Source: Streptomyces albospinus | Lineage (GTDB): Bacteria; Actinomycetota; Actinomycetes; Streptomycetales; Streptomycetaceae | Assembly (NCBI RefSeq): GCF_014648695.1 | Contig: NZ_BMRP01000025.1 | Location: 1-64,000, forward strand | DNA length: 64,000 nt | Reading direction: 5' to 3' | Shown here: piece by piece, positions 41,028 through 50,046 of the stretch | Layout: the number at the start of each line of letters is the position of its first letter | How positions within the stretch are numbered: position 1 is the stretch's first letter | Notes under the pieces: model-generated | What the model saw: only the letters and a program-made list of their open reading frames with translations | Databases searched by the model: none | What the model was told of the DNA's origin: nothing | Translations under genes and position numbers: made by a program

Positions 41028-41404
41028 TCAGGCAACGTTCGGCCCGTTGACCACCTCGCGCAGGCGCTCGTCCTGTGCGTGCTTTTCCGCCAGATGTAGC
41101 GGCGCATCATGCTGCCGTGGTCCTTGTGGTCGGCGTGGTCGGTGCCGTCGACGGGGAAGTAGCGCAAGGCCGTGAACCGGGCCTCGATGCGGTTCGGCCA
41201 GGGGGAGTTGGTCGAGGTGGAGGCGATCTCGACGTTATCGGCCTCGGCCCGGTCCGCCGCCCTGTGGCATCGCCGGGTGGTCAGGTGCGGGGAGTAGTTG
41301 TCGTACACCATCGCGATGCGTATGGGCTCCACCGACCCAGTGCCCCGGCGGATGATCCGCAGGAGCCGTCTGCCCTCATCGTCGTCGATCTCCCGCACCC
41401 ACAC
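41028..41404 (-). pseudogene. internally deleted IS630-type transposase
   Basis: The reading frame joins the N-terminal HTH start of an IS630-family transposase ('VREIDDDEGRRLLRIIRRG') directly to its C-terminal part ('VYDNYSPHLTTRR', then 'NRIEARFTALRYFPVDGTDH'). The middle with most of the DDE core is gone. A frameshift near the end breaks the last helix: the original tail 'EKHAQDERLREVV' is read in another frame and ends at 41028. No terminal inverted repeats were identified. It cannot be active. Confidence 0.8.
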
Positions 41405-41484
41405 GGGTTCCGCCGTCCCGTCCGTGTGGCGGCCGATCGGGGCAGATCACCCCAGACCGGCCGACTCACGGTCCGGCGGAACGA

Positions 41485-41688
41485 TCACACCCTCAGCTCC
41501 ACAAGCCGGGCAGGAGCGGAGCCGAAACCCACTCTCCGGTACAGCCGGGCCGAGTTCCTGTTCGCGTTGAGTTGAGCCCGATCCGCCAACCAGCGTCGGC
41601 CCCACGGGTACTCGCCCCATGACAGTTCCCGTCCAAAGTCTCGGACCATCGCCCGCATGAGCACGTGCCTGGCGAGGTGGGGAACCAC
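41485..41688 (-). pseudogene. GNAT acetyltransferase C-terminal fragment
   Basis: This short frame ends like a GNAT enzyme: 'RAMVRDFGRELSWGEYPW' then 'LNANRNSARLYRRVGFGS'. The N-A-x-x-x-N-S-A-x-x-L-Y-x-x-x-G-F signature is clear, but the N-terminal half with the acetyl-CoA loop is missing. It lies close to the IS630 remnant. Confidence 0.45.
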
Positions 41689-41773
41689 GGGGAGTCACTT
41701 TGTGCCTGCCGTCGGCCGCAGCATCCCGGCCCCCGCACGAGACGGGCGCCGGGAGGGAACAGCAGCGAGAGCC

Positions 41774-42076
41774 TCACAGGCCGCCGACACCGACGCCTTC
41801 GTCGCCGTTGCGGCCGAGGCCGCCGACACCGACGGTGGCGCAGGCATCGACGCCGCCGACACCGACGCCGACGTCAGGCGCGCCGACGCCGCCGACACCG
41901 ACGCCGCCGCCGTGACCGTGGCCGCAGCCGTGGCCGCCGCCGTGGCCGCCGCCTCGCGCTTGCTGGGTGACGGCCGCAGGGGCCTTGGCCTGGACGGGCG
42001 CGGCACTGGCTATGCCGGCGCCCAGGAGGCCGGTGAGGGCGGTACCGGCCAGTACCGTGGTAATCGAGCGGAACAT
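41774..42076 (-). CDS. exported Gly-rich repeat protein
   Basis: A 100-aa precursor. A signal peptide ('VLAGTALTGLLGAGIASAAP') precedes a low-complexity mature part. The mature protein has a His-Gly stretch ('GGGHGGGHGCGHGHGGG', a possible metal-binding patch) followed by repeats of G-V-G-V-G-G. At DNA level the repeats appear as GCCGACACC-type units. AAAGGAT precedes the ATG. It could be a surface or cell-wall associated protein; function unknown. Repeat slippage is likely. Confidence 0.65.
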   Translation of the reverse strand: MFRSITTVLAGTALTGLLGAGIASAAPVQAKAPAAVTQQARGGGHGGGHGCGHGHGGGVGVGGVGAPDVGVGVGGVDACATVGVGGLGRNGDEGVGVGGL

Positions 42077-42576
42077 GATCAGATCCTTTCGCTTCCCCCC
42101 GTCCTGTCCCGCTCATCCTCACCGCGGTCGGACGGTTCCGCCGGTCGGCGCGGGCCATCACGGTGACGTCGCCCGGTGTCGGTTCCCGCCCGAAGCCCCT
42201 CCGCACTGCCCTGCGTGGGGCACGCTCAGCCAACGCACCTGGCCATATGTCGTCGTGCCGGACCCTCACGGAAGTGCGACTGCGACCGTACGTGGCCCGG
42301 ACCGCCGCGACAGCCTGCCGGACGGCAGGCACACCAGTGAGGCAGGGTGGAAGACGGCCCTGACGACGCCCCGATCCCCGGCCGGGCGCGACTCGTCCGC
42401 AGCAGTACGCGCGACCCTGTCGTCGCGCGCGAGAGACGCACCAGGCTCCTGACGCGCAACAGCTACAGCATCGACAGCCTCAGCTGCGCGCACTCTGATG
42501 GTGTCGATCGATACATCAACCTGTCGATCTACGTGGCACCCGGAGTCCGAGAAGGCGAACGTTGCCTGAAGGGGCA
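42077..42576. other. intergenic region, no supported gene
   Basis: About 500 bp between the Gly-rich protein gene and a TetR fragment. Frames overlap on both strands but no domain is seen. Confidence 0.45.
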
Positions 42577-42980
42577 CTAATAGTCGCGCCCGTTGAGGCC
42601 GCGATAGACGAAGCGGGTGAGGGCTTCGGTGGCTTCCTCGTCGGTGAACGGGCTGGGCTGCCGCTGCCAGGTCTGCAAGAACGTGTGGACCAGGGCGAAC
42701 GCCATGCGCAGCGAGGTCTCCGGCGAGGCGGGTAGTTGCCGCCCGGCATCGGACACGGAGGTGACGTGGTCCAAGATGTCGGCCATCTCGCCGGCCGCGA
42801 ACCCGTCCAGCGTGGCGGCGAAGGTCTCGCTGACCAGTGCCGCCTCCTGGGCGGCGCGCATCGTCGTGGCGTGCTCCCGGTAGAGGCGGACGTAGACCGC
42901 GACGTGCTCGCGTACTGCCTCCGGATCGGTGAAGTCCGACAGATGCCCGGGAGTGGCGGCCAACGTATCGCTCTCGGCAA
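42577..42980 (-). pseudogene. TetR regulator, C-terminal half only
   Basis: This frame carries a TetR ligand domain, 'LAATPGHLSDFTDPEAV' and 'LDHVTSVSDAGRQLPASPE', and the typical end 'TDEEATEALTRFVYRGLNG'. The N-terminal HTH region is absent, replaced by unrelated sequence antisense to a monooxygenase gene. It was probably once divergent from that monooxygenase. Confidence 0.75.
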
Positions 42981-43640
42981 GCTCGACGCACTCGGTGCGG
43001 ACGTCCAACTGACCCGACTGGCCTGGTCGACCGGTCTGGCGGCCCAACATCCGCCTCGCCGAGCGCTTCCGCACAGGCCGGGTCTTCATCGCCGGCGACG
43101 CCGCCCACGTCCATCCACCTACCGGCGGGCAAGGACTCAACACCGGCGTGCAGGACGCCTACAACCTCGGTTGGAAACTGGCCGACGGCTCACCCGAACT
43201 GCTCGACAGCTACGAATCCGAACGTCGCACCACAGCCGACCGGGTCCTCGGCACCAGCTCCCAACTCCTGCGAAAGTACCGGGAAGGAGCCGAGGACACC
43301 CACGAACGAGGGGCCAACACCCGCCAGCTGGACGTGACCTACCGGACGACCGAGGGCCGCATAGTGGCAGGCGACCGCGCACCGGACGCCCCCGTCACCG
43401 ACGCCAACGGCAAAACAGTCCGACTCTTCGACCTCTACCGCGGCCCCCACGCCACCCACCTGACGTTCGGCGCCCTTGCCCCCGACCGACCGCACGCCTA
43501 CGCGGTCCTGCGCCCCGCCCACACCTCGCCCGGCCCCCACGTCATCGACACACAAGGCCACGCCTACGGCGCATACGACGCCTCGGACGGCACTTCCCTC
43601 CTCATCCGCCCCGACCGCTACATCGGCCGCCGACACTCAC
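42981..43640 (+). pseudogene. FAD-dependent aromatic hydroxylase, C-terminal part only
   Basis: Fragments of a PgaE-like flavoprotein hydroxylase. A first frame shows 'LGADVQLTRLAWSTGL'; after a frameshift near 43040 another continues 'LAERFRTGRVFIAGDAAHVH', then 'PPTGGQGLNTGVQDAYNLGW', the second FAD motif. The C-terminal thioredoxin-like region ('PDAPVTDANGKTVRLFDLY') follows, and the frame loses homology after about 43630. The N-terminal FAD loop is missing. With the TetR fragment it marks a deletion that removed the shared divergent promoter region. Confidence 0.75.
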
Positions 43641-44534
43641 ACCTGTCCCCCACTCTTCGGCACCAACGGATCAGCCGGCACACCGCCGTCCCCGACACCG
43701 CCGACACCACCACCGCAATCCGTCGGCGATGGCCAGGGTCGACGACCGGGCAACAGGCGGCCACCCGAACTCCGCTGAACGCGGCGGCTGAACGCGATCA
43801 AGTTCGCTCGCGCAGACGCGTCTTGCCGCGGCCCCGGCTCGTCCGGCGGTCCGGTTCGGGTCGGGCGCCGACGCATCTGCGCACCGCAGCAACGTTCGCG
43901 TCAGAGGGCGTCGAGGGCTTCCTGGTCCCTGATGAGGCAGGCGAAGCCCTGGGCGCGACAACGCAGTTTCAAGCGAGTTGACGCAGTCGTCCGTCCGGTC
44001 GTGGCTGAGGTCGATCTCGTCCCCAGCCATGTCCGCGGGTCCGACGGAGTGCCTGGCCGGCGCGCGCCGTTTCTGCCGGCGTCGTGGGTGAGCCGGCTGA
44101 AGGCTCCTCGCCGGCCTCCACTCCATTCCCGAAAACCGGCGACATCTACCCTGGAGAGATTGCCGTCGCTACGTGCGCTTCGTGCCCGGCGGGCACCGTA
44201 CGCCCCCTGGACAGGAGCCGCACCGATCGGGCACGTCCGCCGGGCCGGCCAGGTGGCCGACCTTCCCCACGATCCCGTTACGCGTCATGCGGCCGTCAGG
44301 CACGGTCGCCCCACCAGGATCGCGGCTGAAGCCGACTGAGCAACGACTGAGCAACTCCCTTTCGGCAATCCAGCAGTTCAACGGCCGCGCATCAGCCGGG
44401 GCGGTCGACGCACCGCGAAAGATCACCGCTGATGGCAGACCCCGTTCCACATCTGACGAATGATCAGGTCGGTGTGCGAGTCGTCGGAGTCGGTGTTGCG
44501 CGGAACCGGCGGCATGCACCCGGGCAGTTGCACG
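43641..44534. other. decayed or non-coding region
   Basis: About 890 bp without a supported gene. The hydroxylase frame stays open to 43981 but is no longer family-like, and later frames show no domain. Confidence 0.45.
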
Positions 44535-45260
44535 TCACGCTGCGGCGGGCTGCGGGAGCCTGGTCCTCATACGGGCGGTGATGGCCAGGCCGAGCAGGCA
44601 GCCCGCCAGCAGGCCGGCACCGTGGTTGTTGTGCACGAGGCACAGGAACAGACCGGCTGCGGGGACGATCAGCGCGTACCAGCTGTCCTTGAAGGTCAGG
44701 CCAAGGGCGTTCCCGCGCAACAGGCAGGTGACGGCCAGGGCACCGAGCAGACCGCAGATGGCCACGGAGTCGCCGCCGCCTCGCGGCGACCAATCCGCCA
44801 GGCTGACCACGTGGGCGAGGACACCGCTGGTGAGGAAGACGGCCAGGGTCCGCCACCGGCCGAGCGCCGACTCGGCGACGGCGCCGACCACGAGCAGGGC
44901 CGGTAGGTTCAACGCGATCTGCGTGATTCCCGAGGACTGCACCAGCAGTGCGGTTCCGGCACGCCACCACTGCCCGTTGGACAGCGCACCTGGCTGGCGC
45001 ATCAGGTCGTTGACAGCGGCGGGCACCGCGTACTGGACCACGGCCATCACCGCCATCACGGCGAACAGCGTGATGGTGCCCCAGGGCCGCCGTGCCAAGG
45101 CGGCACGGACAACCGCGAGCACCTCACCCGGCCCGGCACCACCACCCGCCGAACCTCCGCCTCCGGAACCGGTCGTAGGGCTGACCAGAACCAACGTCCG
45201 CATTCCCACGCCGACCACCACGGCAGCGCTCGCGTACAACCCGATCTCATGCGGCGACAT
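44535..45260 (-). CDS. rhomboid-like membrane protein
   Basis: A 241-aa membrane protein matching the rhomboid fold. After an N-terminal helix and a Gly-rich linker comes a core of about six helices beginning near residue 62. 'GQWWRAGTALLVQSSGITQI' followed by the Asn-containing 'ALNLPAL' is the classical first half. The catalytic Ser would be Ser165 in 'GGGDSVAICGLLGA', where rhomboids normally have G-x-S-G; here it reads G-D-S-V. The His would be His213 in 'HNNHGAGLLAG'. The dyad is plausible, but the altered motif could mean an inactive pseudoprotease. GGGGG precedes the ATG. Confidence 0.8.
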   Translation of the reverse strand: MSPHEIGLYASAAVVVGVGMRTLVLVSPTTGSGGGGSAGGGAGPGEVLAVVRAALARRPWGTITLFAVMAVMAVVQYAVPAAVNDLMRQPGALSNGQWWRAGTALLVQSSGITQIALNLPALLVVGAVAESALGRWRTLAVFLTSGVLAHVVSLADWSPRGGGDSVAICGLLGALAVTCLLRGNALGLTFKDSWYALIVPAAGLFLCLVHNNHGAGLLAGCLLGLAITARMRTRLPQPAAA

Positions 45261-45649
45261 CGCCGACCCCCGTTCGAACAACCTCGGGCGGCCCTGCCCG
45301 CCCACGTGACCATCATCCCGATCGGGCAAGACCCCACGCCAGAGCGGATGATCACGGATTGGGTACGACAATTGTCACTGCCGGCAGCCGCATCCCGGCC
45401 CTGACGAGGAGCTCTGGCCTCCCCCATCGGCACTCAGCCCGTTTTTCCGCCCCTGTTCTTGCTCCCTTGCTCCCTTGCTCCCTTGCTCCCTTGCTCCCTT
45501 GCTCCCTTGCTCCCTTGCTCCCGACCGAGCATCCGCTTCCGGCGGCAGCGTTGGGTCATCGCCCCTTGGCCTGGGGTGTGGTGAGGGCGTCGAGCAGACC
45601 GGGGCACCTCGTCCATCGCGGTGCGGCGGTGTATGTTCCCTGCGCTCCA
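45261..45649. other. intergenic region with octamer repeat
   Basis: No gene is supported between the rhomboid-like start and the dehydrogenase fragment. The only clear element is the octamer repeat at 45459-45522. Confidence 0.5.
45459..45522. repeat. octamer tandem repeat, TTGCTCCC x 8
   Basis: Eight perfect uninterrupted copies of TTGCTCCC (64 bp) between the rhomboid-like gene and the dehydrogenase fragment. An octamer unit would shift any reading frame through it. Confidence 0.95.
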
Positions 45650-45848
45650 CGCAGCCGCCGACGGGGCACTGTGCTTGTGGGGCACCCAGAGCGGAGCGCC
45701 CACCCCCTATCCCGGATTCGACCTGAGCATCCCCGCACTGAACATGCGGACGTACACGATGCTCGAAATCGCCAAGGACGCGCAGCGACTCCCCCCGGCG
45801 GCGGCCTTCGTCCAGTTCGGCAAGATCGTCGTCACCGTGGAGCATTGA
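45650..45848 (+). pseudogene. zinc-type alcohol dehydrogenase, C-terminal fragment
   Basis: A short frame resembling the end of zinc-dependent or quinone-oxidoreductase-like dehydrogenases: 'SGAPTPYPGFDLSIPALNM' then 'RTYTMLEIAKDAQRLPPAA'. The N-terminal and cofactor domains are absent, and the C-terminus is cut short after 'GKIVVTVEH'. It is a remnant next to the octamer repeat. Confidence 0.55.
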
Positions 45849-45926
45849 CCGCGGCAGGGACACGACCGCCTTCCGCATACGGAAGCCTTCGAGGCCGGCA
45901 GGACGGGCCCGCCTCCGTACGCGGCT

Positions 45927-46676
45927 TCAGCGGGTGAAAAGCTCGAAGGACACGGCGGGGCGTCCGCCGAACCGGGCGGACGCGGCCTTCATGCTGCCTT
46001 TCAGAAACGACCGGCAGTACTGTTCGGGGTCCTGGTCGGTGAGCGCATCGATGTAGGTGCGGTGTGCCAGCAGCGATCGGACGGCTCGCTCGTATCCGGC
46101 GGTTGCGTCGACGGCGTGCGTGGGCTGCGGCGAGCCGGCCACGGCCACGTATCGCACTCCGTTCCACGATGCGAGGCCGTCCTCGACGAGCTCTGGGAAG
46201 ATCCAGCGGTTGCCGGCGTCGGCGACGGCATCGAGGACGGCACGGCCGACGGCCCGGTGGTCAGGCGTGTTCCAGGTGACACCGCCCCAGGTGTCGTGGT
46301 GATTGAGGGTCAGCACCAGCTCGGGGCGGTGGCGCCGGATAGCGGTCGCGAAGTCGCGGCGCAGCGCGGTGCCGTACTCGATGACGCCGTCGCGATGGCG
46401 GAGGAACTCGACCGTGGACACGCCCACGGCGGCAGCGCCGGCCCGCTGCTCCTGCTCGCGCAGGGGGCCGGCCGTGGCGGGTTCGATGCCGTCGATGCCG
46501 GCTTCGCCAAGGGTGGCGAGCACGTAGACGACGTCACGGCCCTCGTCGGTCCAGGTGGCGACGGCAGCCGACGCCCCGTACTCGAGGTCGTCGGGGTGAG
46601 CGACGATCGCGAGGGCACGCTGCCAGTCGGTGGGCATCTCGGCCAGTTGCGCGGGTGCGCCGGCGGTCTCGGCCAT
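45927..46676 (-). CDS. PIG-L family N-deacetylase
   Basis: A 249-aa zinc-dependent deacetylase of the PIG-L/LmbE group. The metal motif A-H-P-D-D is 'ALAIVAHPDDLEYGASAAV'. The second metal ligand is in 'TPDHRAVGRAVLDAV', and 'VLTLNHHDTWGG' carries the other conserved His. Members remove acetyl groups from GlcNAc conjugates (mycothiol biosynthesis, antibiotic or glycan processing). It differs from typical MshB by its short C-terminus, so the substrate is unknown. Confidence 0.92.
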   Translation of the reverse strand: MAETAGAPAQLAEMPTDWQRALAIVAHPDDLEYGASAAVATWTDEGRDVVYVLATLGEAGIDGIEPATAGPLREQEQRAGAAAVGVSTVEFLRHRDGVIEYGTALRRDFATAIRRHRPELVLTLNHHDTWGGVTWNTPDHRAVGRAVLDAVADAGNRWIFPELVEDGLASWNGVRYVAVAGSPQPTHAVDATAGYERAVRSLLAHRTYIDALTDQDPEQYCRSFLKGSMKAASARFGGRPAVSFELFTR

Positions 46677-47279
46677 CTCGGTCTCCTTCGTCCGCGATAC
46701 GGGGGCAGCGTAGGACCTGTCCGGCAGATCTTCGTGGATCGGGCCGCAGCGTTCGGCGATGCTCGCCGGCGCCCGCGCTGTCTCCGCCCGCGGCCTCGCA
46801 GGGATCGGCCGCCCCGAAGGTCCGCGAGCTCATCATCCGCCGCGCGCAGGACGCGGCCTGACCTTGTCCGTCCTCGTCCGCCGCCTCACTCCCGGCAGAT
46901 GGATCTCCCCGCTCGCACAACGGGCCGCCACCACGGCAGTGACCGCGGTCCACCGGTCCCTCGACGAGTTCCTCGACACGCGGGAACAGCCCGACGTCCT
47001 CGGAGGACCTGCTCAGCCCACTGCCCAAGTGGTCCGGCGCCGCCGTCAGCTGAGGGCGTACTGCGGCTGGAGACCCCACCGGGCCTGCCGCCGGACGGAG
47101 CGGGTATGCACAGCCGGCAATCGTGAGGGGACGCTGTACCCGCTCTGGGACACTGACCAGTACGGACGTGGATCTGTCGCCCGCCCTCGTCCCGGGGCGC
47201 TCACCTGGCCATGCAGGCGACTCCGACGTCCGCCGCCAGGGCTGGACCTCCATACGTACCGCCAGAAAGGATGCAATTC
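46677..47279. other. region without a supported gene
   Basis: Some 600 bp of overlapping frames, none with recognisable domains. The right end contains AGAAAGG at 47264-47270, the ribosome binding site of the next gene. Confidence 0.45.
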
Positions 47280-47975
47280 GTGATCTCACCTGTTCCCGCC
47301 GACCCGACCGTGGTGCACCCGATGCCCGAGCAGCCGCGGGTGGTGCTGCTGAAACCGCTGATCACCTCGCCGCTGATCGAGGTCGGAGAGTTCTCCTACT
47401 ACGACGATCCCGATGACCCGACCGCCTTCGCGACTCGCAACGTGCTGTACCACTACGGGCCGGAGAAGCTGGTCATCGGGAAGTTCTGCGCGCTGGGCGA
47501 GGGTGTGCGGTTCATCATGAACGGCGCCAACCACCGTATGGACGGCCCCTCGACGTTCCCCTTCCCCATCATGGGCGGTTCCTGGTCCGAGCACTTCGAC
47601 CTCATCACCGGCCTGGCCGGACGGGGCGACACCGTGGTGGGCCATGACGTCTGGTTCGGATACCGGTCCATGGTGATGCCCGGCGTCCGCATCGGCCACG
47701 GAGCGATCATCGCTTCCGGATCCGTGGTCGTCGACGACGTCCCCGACTACGGCATAGTCGGCGGCAACCCCGCCCGCCTCATCCGCCGCCGCTACAGCGA
47801 CGCCGACATCGACCGCCTCCTCGAACTGGCCTGGTGGGACTGGCCGCTCCCACACATCACCGAACACATCCGCACGATCATGTCCGGCAGCATCGACGAC
47901 CTGGAGAACGCGGCGCCCAGGCACACGGGAAAGTCACCTCAAGACCCACCGCCCAGCAGCGCGACGGACCGTTGA
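47280..47975 (+). CDS. Vat/CatB-like hexapeptide acetyltransferase
   Basis: A 231-aa left-handed beta-helix acyltransferase of the xenobiotic acetyltransferase group. 'RVVLLKPLITSPLIEVGEFS' followed by Y-Y-D-D-P-D-D-P is the signature of streptogramin A acetyltransferases (Vat) and CatB-type enzymes. 'IGKFCALGEGVRFIMNGANH' carries the N-G-A-N-H motif with the catalytic His. Then hexapeptide repeats ('VGHDVWFGYRSMVMPGVRI') follow. AGAAAGG is 9 nt before GTG 47280 but directly abuts ATG 47271, so GTG was chosen. Streptogramin A acetylation, and so resistance, is possible; housekeeping relatives exist, so resistance is not proven. Confidence 0.92.
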   Translation: MISPVPADPTVVHPMPEQPRVVLLKPLITSPLIEVGEFSYYDDPDDPTAFATRNVLYHYGPEKLVIGKFCALGEGVRFIMNGANHRMDGPSTFPFPIMGGSWSEHFDLITGLAGRGDTVVGHDVWFGYRSMVMPGVRIGHGAIIASGSVVVDDVPDYGIVGGNPARLIRRRYSDADIDRLLELAWWDWPLPHITEHIRTIMSGSIDDLENAAPRHTGKSPQDPPPSSATDR

Positions 47976-48252
47976 ACGACCCCGGCACGCGACGACCGGC
48001 TCTGCGGCGGCCGACCGGCGACCGGCGAAGATTCACGCCGGTCGCAGACTCCCCCTCCAGCCGCACCCGACTCGCCTCGGTCCCCGACCGCATCCGGATC
48101 CCAAGTGCCTACCTTCACACTCCCGTCTTCGAGGCGTTCGACGCCGTCCTCCACACCGCGACCTCCACCGTCGCCGGCAACCTGGAAATCACCTGAGACA
48201 GGTCAATGGCCAGGGCGGTGAGGCAGAGCAAACAGAGCTTCGGCCTGCCACT
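47976..48252. other. intergenic, no gene
   Basis: No supported gene before the operator cluster at 48253. Confidence 0.5.
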
Positions 48253-48286
48253 GATTGACATCGCAAGTCTGTCAATCGGTCAGACT
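48253..48286 (+). promoter_or_regulatory. overlapping palindromes upstream of the carboxylesterase
   Basis: GATTGACA (48253-48260) and TGTCAATC (48270-48277) form a perfect 8+9+8 palindrome that includes a TTGACA -35 box. AGTCTG (48266-48271) and CAGACT (48281-48286) form a second overlapping 6+9+6 palindrome. It resembles a TetR-type operator, but no regulator gene is adjacent. Confidence 0.7.
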
Positions 48287-48402
48287 CCGGTGTTGGTGCT
48301 GGACTCTGCCTCCCTGGCAGGCTGGGAGCCGTATTCGATGGGATGCTCGATGCGTTGATGTTGCTCCGGGCAGCCGACTACGTCTTGTGGTGGAGGAAGC
48401 CC

Positions 48403-49905
48403 GTGGATGTCCGCACAACGAAAGACGGATTGGTTCGGGGCCGTCGGCCGGCCCCCGATATCGTGGCGTTCCTCGGTATTCCCTATGCTGCCGCGCCCTT
48501 TGGGATCAACCGCTTCAGAGAGCCGCGTCCGGTTCAGGCGTGGGAGGGTGTCCGTGAGTGCCAGGACTTCGGTCCGGTAGCCCCGCAGTCGGCGCGGCTT
48601 CCAGGGGCGCCGTCCTGGTCGCCGGGCGACGAGGACATCCTCACGCTCAACGTCTGGGCTCCGGCATCCGACAGTGACCCGGTGCCTGTTCTGGTCTGGA
48701 TCCACGGTGGTGCCTACACCTTCGGTTCTTCCGCACAGCCTGACTTCGACGGCACCGCGCTGGCCGGTGCAGGGCTGGTGGTGGTGACCTTCAACTACCG
48801 ACTCGGCTTTGAAGGCTTCGGTCACATTCCGCCCGGTGCCGAGCCGCCGTACCCGGAGAACCGGGGCTTGCTCGACCAGATCGCCGCGTTGCGGTGGGTA
48901 CGCGAGAACATCGCCGCCTTCGGTGGCGATCCGGCCAATGTCACGGTAGCGGGGCAGTCCTCCGGGGCGGCCTCGGCTGCCTGCCTGATGGTGATGGACC
49001 GGGCACGCGGGCTGTTCCGCCGCGTCATCGCCCACAGCGTCGTCGGCCCTTGCTACTCCATGGAACTCGCAGTCGAGACCACCCGGAGGGTTGCCGCGGC
49101 GGCCGGTATCCCCGCGACCTCCACGCACCTGACGTCCGCGCCCCCGCACGCACTGGTCGCAGCCTCCGATCGTGTCGTCGGCAGCTACCGGCGAGATCCG
49201 GGTTCCGGGCGCCGCCACTACAACCCTGTGATCTACGGTCCGGTCGTCGACGGAGACATCCTGCCCAGCGACCCGCTGTCCGCGACGGCAGCCGGAGCCT
49301 CGGAGGCGGTGGACCTTCTGGTGTCCCACACCACTGAGGAGTACTGGCTGATGGACGCCGTCGGCAGCGGTGCGAAAGTCACCACGGACAAGCAACTGGC
49401 CACATTCGCCCAGGACTTCCACCTCCCCGTTGATCTGGTGCCGGGCTACCGGAAGCTGATGCCCGATGCCCCTGTCCGCGACATCCACCTTGCGATCTTC
49501 GGTGACCTGCTGTTCAGCGAGTACACCAACCGACTGGCAGAGCGGCACGCTCAGGCCGGTGGCCGAGCGTTCACGTCCTGCTTCGCCCGCCACCGCAAGG
49601 GCCTTGAGGGAGTGGTACGCGCCTGGCACTGCGCCGACATCCCCTTTGCCTTCGGCAACCTCACTCTCGAAAGTGTCGAGTTCCTCATCGGAGGTCCACC
49701 CCATACCGCGGACCATGAGCTGTCCCAGCGCATGAGGGGAGCGTGGGTCAGCTTCGCCACCACTGGTGACCCCGGTTGGTCCCCCCTCAACGGCCCGACG
49801 ACAACGCCCCATGTCTGGGACACCGGAGACAGCCCTGCTGGGGCACAGAACACCGCGGCCCGTGCCCTGTGGCGGCACGCAGACTTCTCACCCCTGCGGC
49901 CCTGA
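48403..49905 (+). CDS. type-B carboxylesterase
   Basis: A 500-aa alpha/beta hydrolase of the carboxylesterase type-B (cholinesterase-like) family. The oxyanion loop is 'VWIHGGAYTFGS'. The catalytic Ser is in 'GQSSGAASAACL', where G-x-S-x-G is G-Q-S-S-G, and the Glu in 'SHTTEEYWLMD'. The His is in 'VVRAWHCADIPFAFGN'. GGAGGA is 6 nt before GTG 48403, which fits the family N-terminus; the longer upstream frame is poorer. It would hydrolyse carboxylic esters in the cytoplasm; no signal peptide is seen. Two overlapping palindromes upstream imply regulation. Confidence 0.93.
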   Translation: MDVRTTKDGLVRGRRPAPDIVAFLGIPYAAAPFGINRFREPRPVQAWEGVRECQDFGPVAPQSARLPGAPSWSPGDEDILTLNVWAPASDSDPVPVLVWIHGGAYTFGSSAQPDFDGTALAGAGLVVVTFNYRLGFEGFGHIPPGAEPPYPENRGLLDQIAALRWVRENIAAFGGDPANVTVAGQSSGAASAACLMVMDRARGLFRRVIAHSVVGPCYSMELAVETTRRVAAAAGIPATSTHLTSAPPHALVAASDRVVGSYRRDPGSGRRHYNPVIYGPVVDGDILPSDPLSATAAGASEAVDLLVSHTTEEYWLMDAVGSGAKVTTDKQLATFAQDFHLPVDLVPGYRKLMPDAPVRDIHLAIFGDLLFSEYTNRLAERHAQAGGRAFTSCFARHRKGLEGVVRAWHCADIPFAFGNLTLESVEFLIGGPPHTADHELSQRMRGAWVSFATTGDPGWSPLNGPTTTPHVWDTGDSPAGAQNTAARALWRHADFSPLRP

Positions 49906-49932
49906 ACCGGAAATCGGGGCCGCAGGCGCCGA

Positions 49933-49960
49933 GGCCCCCGGCAGAGTGATGCCGGGGCCC
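49933..49960. terminator. hairpin between the esterase and permease genes
   Basis: GGCCCCCGGC at 49933-49942 pairs with GCCGGGGCCC at 49951-49960, with one bulge and an 8-nt loop, followed by TTGT. It separates the convergent esterase and ABC permease genes. Confidence 0.65.
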
Positions 49961-50046
49961 TTGTCCTGCTGGGCCGAGTCGGCGTCGTGTGTCGGAGAGG
50001 TCGACGGTGCGGCCCGGCGGTGGCGCGAGTGGGCGGGGGCCGTGCG

